Of a stretch of 43,938 nt of DNA, positions 34,275-43,818 are shown piece after piece. The stretch is taken from positions 1 to 43,938 of the forward strand of contig NZ_QZWZ01000047.1 in NCBI RefSeq assembly GCF_003601975.1, given 5' to 3'. The translations under genes were made by a program, and so were the position numbers. The stretch is from Mesorhizobium waimense. GTDB lineage: Bacteria > Pseudomonadota > Alphaproteobacteria > Rhizobiales > Rhizobiaceae. A model generated the notes under the pieces. It did no database searches. It was not told the DNA's origin and was given only the letters and a program-made list of their open reading frames with translations. How positions within the stretch are numbered: position 1 is the stretch's first letter; every line of letters starts with the position of its first letter.

Positions 34275-35079
34275 TTTTATGTGGGTCCCCAGTACTCCAG
34301 GGATTCCATTTTGTGAATGAGGCGACGAGTTGCATGCGCCGACGTGTCGCTGTGCGCCATCGGGCGGAGCTGAACCTGCAAGAAGGCGCGGATCGTTTTT
34401 GATCAAACGGCCGACCTCGCGCCATCTCTGCGGCTACTGGCAGGGCAAAGGCCGCCACCTTATTTGAGGAGGCGATTGAGACTTTTCAGCGCCTACAGCT
34501 TGCGTTCGAGAGCATCGACTCTATCGGTGAAAATTTGCCCTCAATGCGGCCAAGAGATCCATCTATTGAAGTCTGAAGGTCGGCAAACCGCCGCCGAAAT
34601 TGGCCGTGATTTCGAGATCATCGCGCAGCTCAGATTGCCGACGTTGTCGGGAATGAGCGGCACCTTCATAGACTTCTCCAACAAAACAGGGACGCGTGAT
34701 GCAATTGGGAGATTTCCTCCCGACCTGGCGCTCCCAACAAATTAAATTGAATGGCTCGATTTCGGCCGGATCGGCCCCGTCCACCGACTGGCCCAGGTTA
34801 ACGCGGCAGCCAGGCTGGAATATGGCGGTTCACCTGGGTTCTGATCAAGTCCAAGAGCCTGTTCGCCGATAGCGCTTCCTGTCCTATTCCCTGCTGCTCA
34901 TCATCACTGATGGACTTCCTGGACGGAAGTCGAACTCGCGAAAGCCGCCGCATCCTTCGCGGGGACCCAACCAAGCCCAAGTCAATTTATTGCAGGGCCA
35001 CCCATAAAAGAAGGCGCTGTTAACCAAATTTTTCAACGCGCCAATGCTTATTCGCCAAACTGAAGGGGTGGGGTGATCG
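34275..35079. other. gap of 800 bases without a recognised gene
   Basis: A plus-strand frame ending at 34576 has a protein-like stretch (TLFEEAIETFQRLQLAFESIDSIGEN) but no usable start nearby. The remainder shows nothing. The queC promoter must lie here, but no clear box was identified. Confidence 0.4.
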
Positions 35080-35331
35080 ATGTGTGATTCAAACATAAGC
35101 GTGTTCCCGCTGCATCGTCGGCGGAAATTGGTCGAAGGGATCGCCCGGGTCTTGGAATCCAAAAACGGGGAGGATGCGAATGCGTTCTGGCGCAGCACCG
35201 CCACAACAATTCTCGTTCAACTGTCCGAATCGGGAATTGCACCCAGGCTCGCCGAACAAGAGGTTCGAACGCTTCTTCATGCCGTCATAGACGATATAGC
35301 GACCCGGAATGCTGCGAAGTTTGCCCAATAG
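35080..35331 (+). CDS. DUF6074-family protein
   Basis: 83 residues: VFPLHRRRKLVEGIARVLESKNGEDANAFWRSTATTILVQLSESGIAPRLAEQEVRTLLHAV. The order of an N-terminal F-P-x-x-RR start, a mid AxxFWR and a helical C-terminus fits small DUF6074 proteins common on rhizobial islands and plasmids. The role is unknown. The ATG at 35080 is the only suitable start. Confidence 0.6.
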   Translation: MCDSNISVFPLHRRRKLVEGIARVLESKNGEDANAFWRSTATTILVQLSESGIAPRLAEQEVRTLLHAVIDDIATRNAAKFAQ

Positions 35332-35400
35332 AACGGTCTTATGTAGCAAACGCACCAACTTCCCGCGCGACCTAAAGGGTGGGTTCCCATAAAATCCGGG

Positions 35401-35583
35401 GTGCCAAGAGTGGCGCCGACTGTCCACTCCGCCCGATACGAGCACGCCATCAACACCCTTGTCGCCAAGCGTGCCGAGATATCAGGCATGATCCGGTTCA
35501 AGGGTGCGGACCTGGCGCATGATCTCCAGCATATAGACGCGGTGCTGCTGATCCTTGGCTACAAGGGCGACCCGTCCCAAATC
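35401..35583 (+). pseudogene. fragment of a small coiled-coil hypothetical protein
   Basis: RYEHAINTLVAKRAEISGMI and LAHDLQHIDAVLLILGYKGDP match the helical pattern of small proteins found beside mobile elements in rhizobia (KRAEI..I...L..L..ID..L.L). It runs into the antisense fhuD remnant and is truncated. Confidence 0.4.
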
Positions 35584-35922
35584 GCATGCTGCTGCTGCAA
35601 TTCGAGATTGGGCTCGAGCAGCGTGCCGACATCGGCGACCTCAGGCGGCAGCGATGGCTCGACAACCCAGGTCTCCCACACGTCACGGTCGGCAATGGCG
35701 ATCGGGCTGACACCGAGCATGAGCAAGGTCTCGGCCAACCCGTCATCCCGGCACGATGCGCAGTGGTTTCGCCGCGGCGGATGGCGATGCCATTGCGGTG
35801 AAGGGCAGAGCGAAAAGTCCCAGCGCGCCGCGCCGGGTGATCCGGCCGCGGAGACGGTCAACCCGGTGAGGCTCAAGCGCCACCGTCACCGCACGACGCC
35901 TGTGCGGAAAGCCGTCTGGCAT
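35559..35922 (-). pseudogene. iron-siderophore ABC transporter binding protein (FhuD-like), N-terminal remnant
   Basis: From the ATG at 35922 there is a Tat-like signal (ITRRGALGLFALPFTAMASPSAAAKPLRIV). After a frameshift near 35750 it continues with DGLAETLLMLGVSPIAIADRDVWETWVVEPSLPPEV and ADVGTLLEPNLEL, conserved FhuD/FecB blocks. It ends near 35560. Only about a third of the gene remains. Confidence 0.7.
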
Positions 35923-36246
35923 GAATGTGAGGCACGGTCTTTCTCCACAACGTGCCGCTGCGACGGAAGCCGAACCGGTTCCGCAAGGGCGAGCTTTACG
36001 GGCCGATACTGAAGCACAAAGCGGACGGCAGCGCGTCAAACCGCGAAACCGCAACGCGTATCGTGCAGGCGAAGGGATGGGATGCCGCGCTTGTAAAGCC
36101 GCTCATGGACTGCATCAAGACAGCCAAGGGATGGCGGGCAAGGCGGCTTGGATGTGGCCGACTGTGAAATGACTGGCACAGTCGCCGTACAAAACCGCCA
36201 AAATTGCGGTTATAAATCAATAACTTAACAATCTTTAACAATCCAG
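35923..36246. other. short stretch before IS66
   Basis: A plus-strand frame (GELYGPILKHKADG, KGWDAALVKPLMDCIKTAKG) is present but not recognised. An 8-base word TCTTTAAC at 36232-36239 is repeated just beyond the right end of the IS66 element at 37961. Confidence 0.4.
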
Positions 36247-37960
36247 GTAACCGGGGCAAAACCGGTGGCGTTTGAGCGGGTCGATCTGCTGTTGGGGTTC
36301 ACTGAGCGGCGACGAGAACGGGAAGCGGTAGGATCTTGCTGCCAGGGATGCCGAGGCGATCGCCGAGATAATCCCAGAAGCTGACACCGAGCTTGTTGCA
36401 GGTCTTCATCATGCTGAGCATGGTGTCGCGGGCAGCACGGCCCTGGTCACTGTGGGTTCCGCCGCTGATCTTGCGGCGGGTCACCACGCTGCGGATATCG
36501 TTCTCCGAGCCGTTGGTGTGGAGCGGAATGTCGGGGCGTCGGAGGATCCTCAGGAAGCTTTGGCGGTCGGTCCGGATGCGCGCGAGCAGACGGTCGAGGG
36601 TCACGAACCTGGTCTTCATGCCGACGATCCGGTCGAACCGCCGGGCCAGTTCCCTGGCTCTTCGGGGCGTGGGATCCAGACACCACGCCTTGATGTCGTT
36701 GTAGAGCCACCAGATCCGGCTCTGGATCAGGGCCTTGGCGCGGCGCTGCGGGTCGGTGAAGCTATCGAGGGCATGGATCTGCCGCTCCATGTGGACCCAG
36801 CACCGCGCGTGCTCGCCGATTGCGAACTGGCCCGCCCCATCACTGAGGATGACGGTGCCGTCGAGGGCCTTTGCCTCGGTCAGACCGCCCCACAACGCGC
36901 CTTCACTGGCGATGCGGAACGGGTCCAGAGGGCCATCCTTGGGCTCCAGGCCATGGGCGAGCAGATGGGCGTCCCATGACGCCGCGTCCTCGAACCCGGA
37001 CGGCTCGCGCCCGGCATGCAGAAGATCCGTCGTGATCACCGGCAGCCCGCGCTCCAGCATGTAGGCGCGTGAGGCGGCGTTCAGGACCCACCGGGCCGAC
37101 CCGCCGTGCAGGAGCCGCAGGAAGTTCAGCCGGCTCTTCGACTTGGTGGTCGTGAACACGGCGAACCGGTCATTGCCGATTTGCGTGCACACGCCATTGA
37201 CCGCGCCATGGCGGGCCCCGGTGTCGTCGACGCTGACCCAACCGGCCGAAGCGAGCCCGGCCGTCAGAACCTGCTTCGCTTCGGCGACAAAGGCGTCGAT
37301 CTTGCTGGTCAGGATCCGCACGACCTGGCGCTTGGAGATCGACACGCCGAAGTCGCGCAGCAACGCGACGATCCGCTCCACGGTCGATTGACCCTGGTGA
37401 TAAAGCGACAGCACCAGACGCCGAAGCTCCAAACCGAAGTGCCCGTCGACCCCGTCCGGCAGCGGAGCGACGACGATCCGGCCATCCGGCAAACGCCAGC
37501 GGTCCCGATGATAGCGGACCACCCGCACCCCAATCGTCAGATCCTGCACCACGAAGCTTGTCCGCCCCACAAACCGCGAGCCCGGTGGCGGCTCATAACA
37601 AAGACGGCGCTCTTCGGTGACGACCGCCCGGCTCGAGCCACGTCGCTTCGGACCCGTTGCCGCAGGTGAGTTCCGCTTGGACGACTGCTCCATCCCGCTC
37701 GGCTTCAGCGTCGGGCGCGGCGGTAGACCTTTCAGACGCCGGATCTCATCCTTCAGAGCCGCATTCTCGGCGCGAAGCCCGGCGACCTCGGCCCGCAACT
37801 GCAGGATCATGTCGAGCAGGTCCGCAGGGGTCAGCGTTCGAGAATCTGGTGGCTCCGCCATGGCCTGATGGAATCACGCCGCCCGCCAAACCGCCACCCA
37901 CCCCAACCCGATACACCCGAGTCATAACGCCGCGTCCGCCACCGGTTTTGCCCCGGTTAC
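36247..37960 (-). mobile_element. IS66-type insertion sequence with perfect terminal repeats
   Basis: The 24 bases at 36247-36270 (beginning GTAACCGGGG) are the exact reverse complement of 37937-37960. GTAA ends are typical of IS66 elements. The 8-base word TCTTTAAC directly follows the right end (37961-37968) and occurs at 36232-36239, seven bases short of the left end, so the expected 8-bp target duplication may be present but displaced by a small insertion. Confidence 0.9.
36299..37861 (-). CDS. IS66-family transposase, intact
   Basis: 520 residues. An N-terminal coiled coil (LLDMILQLRAEVAGLRAENAALKDEIRRLKG) is followed by the DDE core: WVSVDDTGARHG, VILSDGAGQFAIGEHARCWVHMERQ, and LHTNGSENDIRSVVTRRKISGGTHSDQGRAARD. 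It is carried as a single gene without TnpA or TnpB partners, as in the single-ORF IS66 subgroup. The frame is complete and flanked by perfect ends, so the element may be active. Confidence 0.93.
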   Translation of the reverse strand: MAEPPDSRTLTPADLLDMILQLRAEVAGLRAENAALKDEIRRLKGLPPRPTLKPSGMEQSSKRNSPAATGPKRRGSSRAVVTEERRLCYEPPPGSRFVGRTSFVVQDLTIGVRVVRYHRDRWRLPDGRIVVAPLPDGVDGHFGLELRRLVLSLYHQGQSTVERIVALLRDFGVSISKRQVVRILTSKIDAFVAEAKQVLTAGLASAGWVSVDDTGARHGAVNGVCTQIGNDRFAVFTTTKSKSRLNFLRLLHGGSARWVLNAASRAYMLERGLPVITTDLLHAGREPSGFEDAASWDAHLLAHGLEPKDGPLDPFRIASEGALWGGLTEAKALDGTVILSDGAGQFAIGEHARCWVHMERQIHALDSFTDPQRRAKALIQSRIWWLYNDIKAWCLDPTPRRARELARRFDRIVGMKTRFVTLDRLLARIRTDRQSFLRILRRPDIPLHTNGSENDIRSVVTRRKISGGTHSDQGRAARDTMLSMMKTCNKLGVSFWDYLGDRLGIPGSKILPLPVLVAAQ

Positions 37961-38023
37961 TCTTTAACCTAGCCTTAACCGTAAATGGCGCGTTAATACC
38001 TGAATTGCGGGGGCACAATATTT

Positions 38024-38593
38024 ATGGGCGAACGTCATCGTGAAGAAGTTCTAAATACAGTCCTTGCGACCTGCCTGGGGAGGCGCGGCGTAGAAGCCGA
38101 TCCTGAGACGATACTGAATAGCGGCCGGTCACGACCAGATGTTATCGCGTCCTATCGCGGGCTTCGCTGCGCAATCGAAGGCAAAGTGGCTGATACTCCG
38201 CAAGCTGGTCTTCTCGTGCTTTCGGATGCACGCGGCAGGATTGAGCAGGGGATTGCCCATTTGGCAATCGCTGTCGTCTACCCGGCCAAGATACGAACTG
38301 TCGAGTTCGTCAAGCTAAGTGAGGCTCTGAGTTCAACGAGCCTAGAATTCGCCGTCCTAACGGAAGCCGGCGACGGTGCCTGGCATAGCGGCTCGATGAA
38401 TGACATTTTGGCCGAACTTCGGAGAGCGCACGACATTCTGGTACGTGACGATGTTCTTCAACAGGCAGTTGACACGCTTAATGTTGGCCTTTCGGAGGTT
38501 GCAAGCGCGCTAATGAACAACCGCGGAGCTTGCGATCGTCTCATTCAGGTTTTGGGAGTGGGGGGGAAGACAAGTGCCGACGCTTCCGTTTGA
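38024..38593 (+). CDS. PD-(D/E)XK-type nuclease candidate of a restriction-modification locus
   Basis: 189 residues. The region SGRSRPDVIASYRGLRCAIEGKVAD contains PD-x12-EGK, the spacing of a PD-(D/E)XK nuclease core. The remainder is helical (IEQGIAHLAIAVVYP, VEFVKLSEALSS). A GGGGG box precedes the ATG. The stop is 20 bases inside the following methylase gene, so the two are made together. The family is not one I can name. The nuclease call rests on this one motif and its context. IS66 ends only 63 bases upstream and may have altered the promoter. Confidence 0.6.
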   Translation: MGERHREEVLNTVLATCLGRRGVEADPETILNSGRSRPDVIASYRGLRCAIEGKVADTPQAGLLVLSDARGRIEQGIAHLAIAVVYPAKIRTVEFVKLSEALSSTSLEFAVLTEAGDGAWHSGSMNDILAELRRAHDILVRDDVLQQAVDTLNVGLSEVASALMNNRGACDRLIQVLGVGGKTSADASV

Positions 38594-40954
38594 ACAACGC
38601 CGTCGCGAGACCACGGCGAAACTCGCGGCCTTGATGCTGGCGAACGCGTTCATTTTCCAAGAGCAATTGTCTGGCCTCGAAGAGAAGGTAAAGCCGATAC
38701 GATCGTTACTCGTAGAGCGGGACTTTGTTGGGAAGACTGCTGCCCACTGGAACATGATAATAAATGAGATCAATTACGTGCCAATTTTCAAGGTGGCACG
38801 TGACATTATTCTGTCGCTGCCGTCGCATTCAGATACCGACTCAGCAGTTCGGCATCTTGCCGAGCGAGCGCTAGAGATAGTGTCTAAGAAGGCTGCCCTA
38901 CGGCACGACCTAATGGGAAGGATTTATCATCTCCTCTTGCTTGAAGCAAAATATCTAGGCACCTATTACACGTCTGTTCCAGCAGCAACTTTATTACTAA
39001 AGCTGACTTTGGATATTGACAGATGGCCCAAAGTTGATTGGGCTAATCCTGTTTCGTTGAACGAATTCAAGATAGCGGATTTGGCCTGCGGTACGGGTAC
39101 GCTGCTTATGGCCGCGAGCCAAGCTTTGACAGATAATTTCATAAAGTTTAGAGCAAGTCGAAGCGAGACGATCGATAATGGCTCACTAACAGAATTGCAT
39201 AAGCTAATAATTGAGGAAATGCTTTACGGCTACGACGTCCTTCCATCGGCCGTTCATCTTACGGCGTCAACTTTAGCGCTTCTGGCGCCGGAAACGTGCT
39301 TTCATAAAATGCACCTCTACTCTCTGCCAATGGGCCGAATGAAATCGGGGCAGGTTTACCTAGGTAGTATCGATTACGTTTCCGCCAGTACCATCGAGAC
39401 CCAGTTGGATCTCATGAGCCCAGGAATCGGCAGTGCGATAAGCGCTGCCGATGAAGACGTACCCTCCGTTGCGCCACTTCCGTCATTGGATTTGTGCGTC
39501 ATGAATCCGCCGTTCGTAAGAAGTGTCGGCGGGAATCTTCTTTTCGGATCGGTACCTGATCAACGCGGGCATATGCAGGCAGAGCTGGCCCAGCGCCTTA
39601 AAGCGACGAACTTGGCAGCGTCTTCTACAGCCGGGCTCGGAAGTGTGTTTGCTGCCGTCGGCGACCGCCATATTAAGGATGGCGGGCGCCTTGCTTTAGT
39701 TCTTCCGGCAGCCCTTACGACCGGCATAGCGTGGGGAAGGACGCGGGAGCTAATCAATCGCGGGTACATTTTGGAAACGGTCATAGCAAGCCATGACCCG
39801 GAGCGATGGAATTTCTCGGAGAATACCGAACTTAGCGAAGTGATGGTCATCGCGAGAAAACGCGATCGGCGAATTGAGACCCTGGACTCTGTTGCTGATG
39901 AGCCAACGCAATTCATCAACCTTTGGCGAAACCCGGTCACCAGCGCACACGCCCTTGCTGTCGGGGAGAAAATCTCCCGCGGCGCCCCCCGCACCTATCG
40001 GAACGGCGGATTCACCGCGACACGGTGTTTCCGAGATTGTCGTGGGATCACAAAAATACGGTGAGGCTATCGAAATCCCGTGGGGCGAGGTGCGATCATC
40101 GCCTTGGATAGGTTCCGCTTTTGCGCAGACAAACTTGGTTCGCACGGCTTGGCTGTTGCGGCAAGGACAGCTTTATATGCCAGGCCGCAAGGCGACAATC
40201 TCGCTTCCGATCGGCACGATTGAAGAAATAGGAATTCTTGGCCCCGACCGGCGAGATATTGCCGATGGTTTTACGCTGTCGAGCTCTCGCACGCCGTATC
40301 CTGTATTTTGGGGGCATTCGGCCGACGAGGTTCGCAGGATCGGAGCGGCGCCGAACAAATGGCTGTCGCCGAGACCAGTCGCAGCCAAGGGGCGTTCATT
40401 GCGAGATGTTGCGGTGCTATGGCAGCGCGGGGACGGTCATGATAGCTGAGCGGTCTTGGCTTAACACCCAAAGAACTTTAGCTATTCGCCTTACAAAGCC
40501 TGCTTTGTCGAATGTCTGGTGGCCATTGCGGTTGAGGGTGGAAAACGAGGCTGCCGAAAAGGCGCTCATTTTGTGGCTTAACTCTACACTTGGTCTACTG
40601 ACATCGCTGGCACACCGGGTGCCTACGCGGGGCGCATGGATTCAATTTAAGAAACCGACCATCCAGAATATGCCGGTCCTTGATGTGCTTGCGTTGTCGG
40701 CCAATCAATTGCGCACAATTGCCAGCGCTTATGACAAGATCGCCGGCAGGGAGTTGAGCACAATTGTAAATATGGCAATCGACCCTACGAGGATCGCCAT
40801 TGATGACCTTTTTTGCCAAGTGCTTGATATACCGTCTGTTGAAGGACTGAGAGCGGAGTTGGCAGAGGAACCGATTATCAAGTTGCGCTATTGCCAAGAG
40901 CAGCGAGAAGTCACCCCCGAGCCCGACGATCAAATGCAATTCGAGTTGATCTGA
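38574..40954 (+). pseudogene. N6-adenine DNA methylase (Eco57I/N6_Mtase-type), frame broken at two homopolymers
   Basis: It begins at a GTG behind GGGGGGAA and would give about 790 residues. Motif I is FKIADLACGTGTLLMAAS, with EEMLYGYDVLPSAVHLTAS next, and the catalytic motif IV is LCVMNPPFVRSVGG. The frame moves by +1 at a C6 run near 39990 (ISRGAP then APIGTADSPRHGVSEIVVG) and again by +1 at a G run near 40425 (LWQR then GTVMIAERSWLNTQRT). The target-recognition region (VWWPLRLRVENEAAEKALILWLNSTLG, then FKKPTIQNMPVLDV) continues cleanly to 40954. Both shifts lie in homopolymers, so sequencing error, phase variation and true decay are all open. Confidence 0.8.
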
Positions 40955-41003
40955 ACTAATCTCTTATCGTACGGCCCGCTGCAATACCCGGCCCACACAC
41001 GGC

Positions 41004-41490
41004 TTACGGGGTGGTTGAGCCGCCACCAAGGATGGCGAAGGCATTGCCGCCGTTTGAGCGGCGGCGGTGATCCTCAAGCCAAGCGGCGTGGTTCGCGTAC
41101 TGGTAGAGGTACTTGTGCGAGACATGGTGGTGCTGGCCGACGACCATGCGGCGCAGGCGGCTGAAGTAGCTTTCCACCATGTTCATATGCTTGCCGTGGC
41201 CGTCGCTGTAGCTTTCCGAAGGATTGATACGGGTCGAAGCGTAATCGGCTTCAAGCGCATCCCAATGGCTCGCCTCGTCAGCGAACAGCTTTGAGCCGGC
41301 CAGCATACGAGCGCGGGCGATTTCGATGCATTCGGCTTCGCGATGGCGGATGAATGTCAGGGTGCGGCCAGCGCGCTCGCGCAGGGCGATGACAACGCGG
41401 CGGCGGTCTGACTGGTTCTCCTGGTCCTTGCGGTCCTCTACGCGGTTCTCAGGGCGTACCACACCGCCTAAGCTTGGTGCTTTTGCTACA
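41004..41490 (-). pseudogene. IS1595-family (ISXO2-like) transposase, C-terminal part
   Basis: LGGVVRPENRVEDRKDQENQ, then RRRVVIALRERAGRTLTFI, LFADEASHWDALEADYASTRINPSESY and VESYFSRLRRMVVGQHHHVS are ordered blocks of the ISXO2-like domain. The second Asp and the Glu of the catalytic triad are present. The zinc-ribbon N-terminus and first Asp are missing, replaced by unrelated sequence upstream of 41490. Confidence 0.8.
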
Positions 41491-41996
41491 TAAGACCGCA
41501 ATAGAACGCCAAGAGAGTCATTGTTCGCCACCCCCCTTTGGATAGACGTGGTGAGAGCATGGAAGAGGCCGTCCCCTGTAGGAACGATCCATGCTTCAAA
41601 TTCGTTGGAGATCGGAATTTGAACGCATCGACAGTCGGGGCGAATAACAGAACTCTGTGCGGCCATTGTGGATTTCGCCGGATACATCCGTCCGACGGCT
41701 GCGGCCTGGATGAATAGCCAGGGCTAGGTGAAGGGTGTTCTGGAGCACAATCCCCTAACCGGCTTGAGGTACAAGCAAATCGGCAAACCTCTTCATCCCG
41801 TGTCCATTGAGTTCGTCCAGCCGAGCAGCGAGGGTCTAACGCGATTTCCTCGCAGTAGCGCCCTCGGATGCGCGGCGCGGTGCTGCGCCGCTGTCAATTC
41901 CCATGATGCGAAGTTTTCCGCTGGGATGAAAGATTGCTTCCGTAACGGACCAGGCTGAGCTCAAAGTAAAGCACTCGAGCCATGTCGATCTGACAG
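41491..41996. other. gap without a recognised gene
   Basis: The open frames here are chimeric with the IS1595 fragment or short. Nothing could be supported. Confidence 0.4.
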
Positions 41997-42213
41997 CTGC
42001 GGGAGGCCTATCGGGCCGTGTTGCCGAAAGCGCCGCACGGCAACCGACTCGCACACGCGATCGAGGCGTTTGTCTGTCGCCAGGCGGCGCCTATGGCGAC
42101 AGCTCGAAACCGACCTGCACAGAACGCTTTGGGCCGATCATCCGGAGATGGCGCCATTGCCCTTATCTCGGGTGGGAAAGGTTGTTTCGGGAATTTTCGA
42201 AATCAGCGAATGA
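41997..42213 (+). pseudogene. small frameshifted protein remnant
   Basis: LREAYRAVLPKAPHGNRLAHAIEAFVCRQ runs in one frame and, after a +1 shift near 42087, RRLWRQLETDLHRTLWADHP and EMAPLPLSRVGKVVSGIFEISE follow in the next, ending at 42213. The two halves read as one coherent protein. The family is not recognised. It ends against the 3' end of the dioxygenase gene (convergent). Confidence 0.35.
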
Positions 42214-43189
42214 CCGGCTCGCCATGGAAGCGTCGCCGCGAGGGCGGGGACACGCCGAAACCGACTTCCATCATCAAGCGTGGCCTACGCGCCGGCACGG
42301 TGCCCATATGGAAGCCGAACGGATCCTCGACGAAACCGAGACCGGCTTCGCCGGTCAGTTTAATGGGGCTCTGCTGGCCGTAGACGTCCAGAACCTCTTG
42401 GGCCGGATGGCCGACAATAAGCGTCAGCTGGTGCTTGAAGGCCCGGCGGTTATGGCTGCCGCGGACATAGACGTGCGGGCCGGTGCCTTCGTCGACTGGC
42501 ACCAGATAGAAGAAGAACTTCAGCATCCGCCAGTCATCGAGATCGAAGTGGTATTTGCCGAGCGAAGCGAGGTTCTTGTCGGCGTCGGAGGCCTGTTCGG
42601 TGGGGAAGCTCCACCAGACGCGCGTGGTAATCAGTTTCGCCTGGCCTCCGAGATAGTGCGCAGCGACATCCATGAGCAGTGGATCGCTCTGTATGGCGAG
42701 TGCGGCCTTACAACCGAGAATGCGCTCGAAATAGTGGCCGCTGAGCAACGGACGGCCGAACCGTGCCTCAGCTTCCGCATGCTCCATCGGCATGAATTCG
42801 AGACGGCGATCGAAATTGCCAAAGCAAGGCGTGCCCCGGGCGAAGGCTGCGATCTCCTGGTGGATAAATGGCGGCAGGACGAGCCCGGAAAAGAGCCCCT
42901 GCGACCGCAGCGCGTTGACGACGTCCTGTCGATTGACACCCATGAACATCGTGTCCAGGGCTTTCTGTGACTCTTGAACAGGCTTTGCACCACGCCAGTG
43001 CATTCTGCGCGCCGGCATGGTGCGGGCGAGTACGAACATCGGCAGCCATGCAGGATTCTCGCGAATATCCGACAAATAAGTCGGAATGCGTACGGCAATG
43101 CGATGCAGCATGCTGCCGTTTCGCGCGACGGCCTCAAGGCTTGCAGGGCTGGATTTGTCAGGGCTCGTAAAGGTCATCAGGGTCCTCAT
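42203..43189 (-). CDS. phytanoyl-CoA dioxygenase (PhyH)-like 2-oxoglutarate/Fe(II) oxygenase
   Basis: 328 residues from the ATG at 43189. The iron-binding HxD is in LGKYHFDLDDWRMLKFFFYL near residue 217. It is followed by VPVDEGTGPHVYVRGSHNRR, a typical PhyH block, and the distal His is in FGFHMGTVPARRPRLMMEVGFG. The N-terminal 100 residues are family-specific and helical. The substrate is unknown. A near-perfect -24/-12 element about 215 bases upstream suggests expression with the nitrogen-fixation genes. Confidence 0.8.
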   Translation of the reverse strand: MRTLMTFTSPDKSSPASLEAVARNGSMLHRIAVRIPTYLSDIRENPAWLPMFVLARTMPARRMHWRGAKPVQESQKALDTMFMGVNRQDVVNALRSQGLFSGLVLPPFIHQEIAAFARGTPCFGNFDRRLEFMPMEHAEAEARFGRPLLSGHYFERILGCKAALAIQSDPLLMDVAAHYLGGQAKLITTRVWWSFPTEQASDADKNLASLGKYHFDLDDWRMLKFFFYLVPVDEGTGPHVYVRGSHNRRAFKHQLTLIVGHPAQEVLDVYGQQSPIKLTGEAGLGFVEDPFGFHMGTVPARRPRLMMEVGFGVSPPSRRRFHGEPVIR

Positions 43190-43401
43190 GCACTTTCAAC
43201 GAAGCGAGGTTCTAACCGCTTCGTCATTATTACCCAAACCCCGATGCCCGCACCGAAAGGACGCTAACCACGCGTCAAGTTCTTGTGCAATGCACAAAAC
43301 CTCGCACCGTATTAGCTGCATTCAGATTGTTGAGGCGTTTCGAATAAGCCAGCTATGCAAAATGGTAGGCAAACGGCCGCGGAGGGGAAACCCGAGCGGC
43401 A

Positions 43402-43417
43402 CGCAAACCACGTGCCA
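43402..43417 (-). promoter_or_regulatory. sigma-54 (-24/-12) promoter upstream of the dioxygenase gene
   Basis: On the minus strand TGGCACGTGGTTTGCG matches TGGCACG-N4-TTGC exactly. About 95 and 145 bases further upstream are two near NifA sites, TGT-N10-ACC at 43511 and TGT-N10-ACG around 43562, each with one mismatch. The downstream leader is long (about 210 bases). Confidence 0.75.
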
Positions 43418-43818
43418 TGCAATATTCTATCTAACCGCGTCCCCTGCGCGCCGCCTGACCTAGAGAATTTGCCGGTCTCTAACCGAAACGACCTCCCATC
43501 TGACAATAAATGTCCACGCGACAACCGTTGGTAGCGGCGCTTCATGCCTAGCGAGGACGAGTGTCGGGTTTACGACGCAGGTCGGAGACCAGACATAGAT
43601 GGGGTGGCTCACCACGTTGTAACTGAAAGCTCTAGTCCTTTGGCACGATTAGTGAGGCGGACGATCCCAAACATTGCACGGAACCGATGCAATGGAGGGG
43701 TGAGCGTCATCCAGATACTTGCGTTAACGGTCCACGGAGTCGCAGCCGCGCAGGCTCTGCCGGACGCCGGCCATCCCGATACTCATCGATCCAGTCAGCT
43801 TAGAGTCCGTTTTGAAAT
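43418..43818. other. gap upstream of the dioxygenase promoter
   Basis: Apart from the two near NifA half-matched sites, no gene or repeat was recognised. Confidence 0.4.

Noticed and set aside
35401..36012. 203-codon frame as one protein
   Set aside because: Only the first 60 residues are protein-like; the rest is the antisense of the fhuD remnant.
40604..40620. TGGCAC-like element with GG-N10-GC spacing on the plus strand
   Set aside because: It is inside the methylase coding sequence, has GTGC at -12, and no gene starts downstream on that strand.
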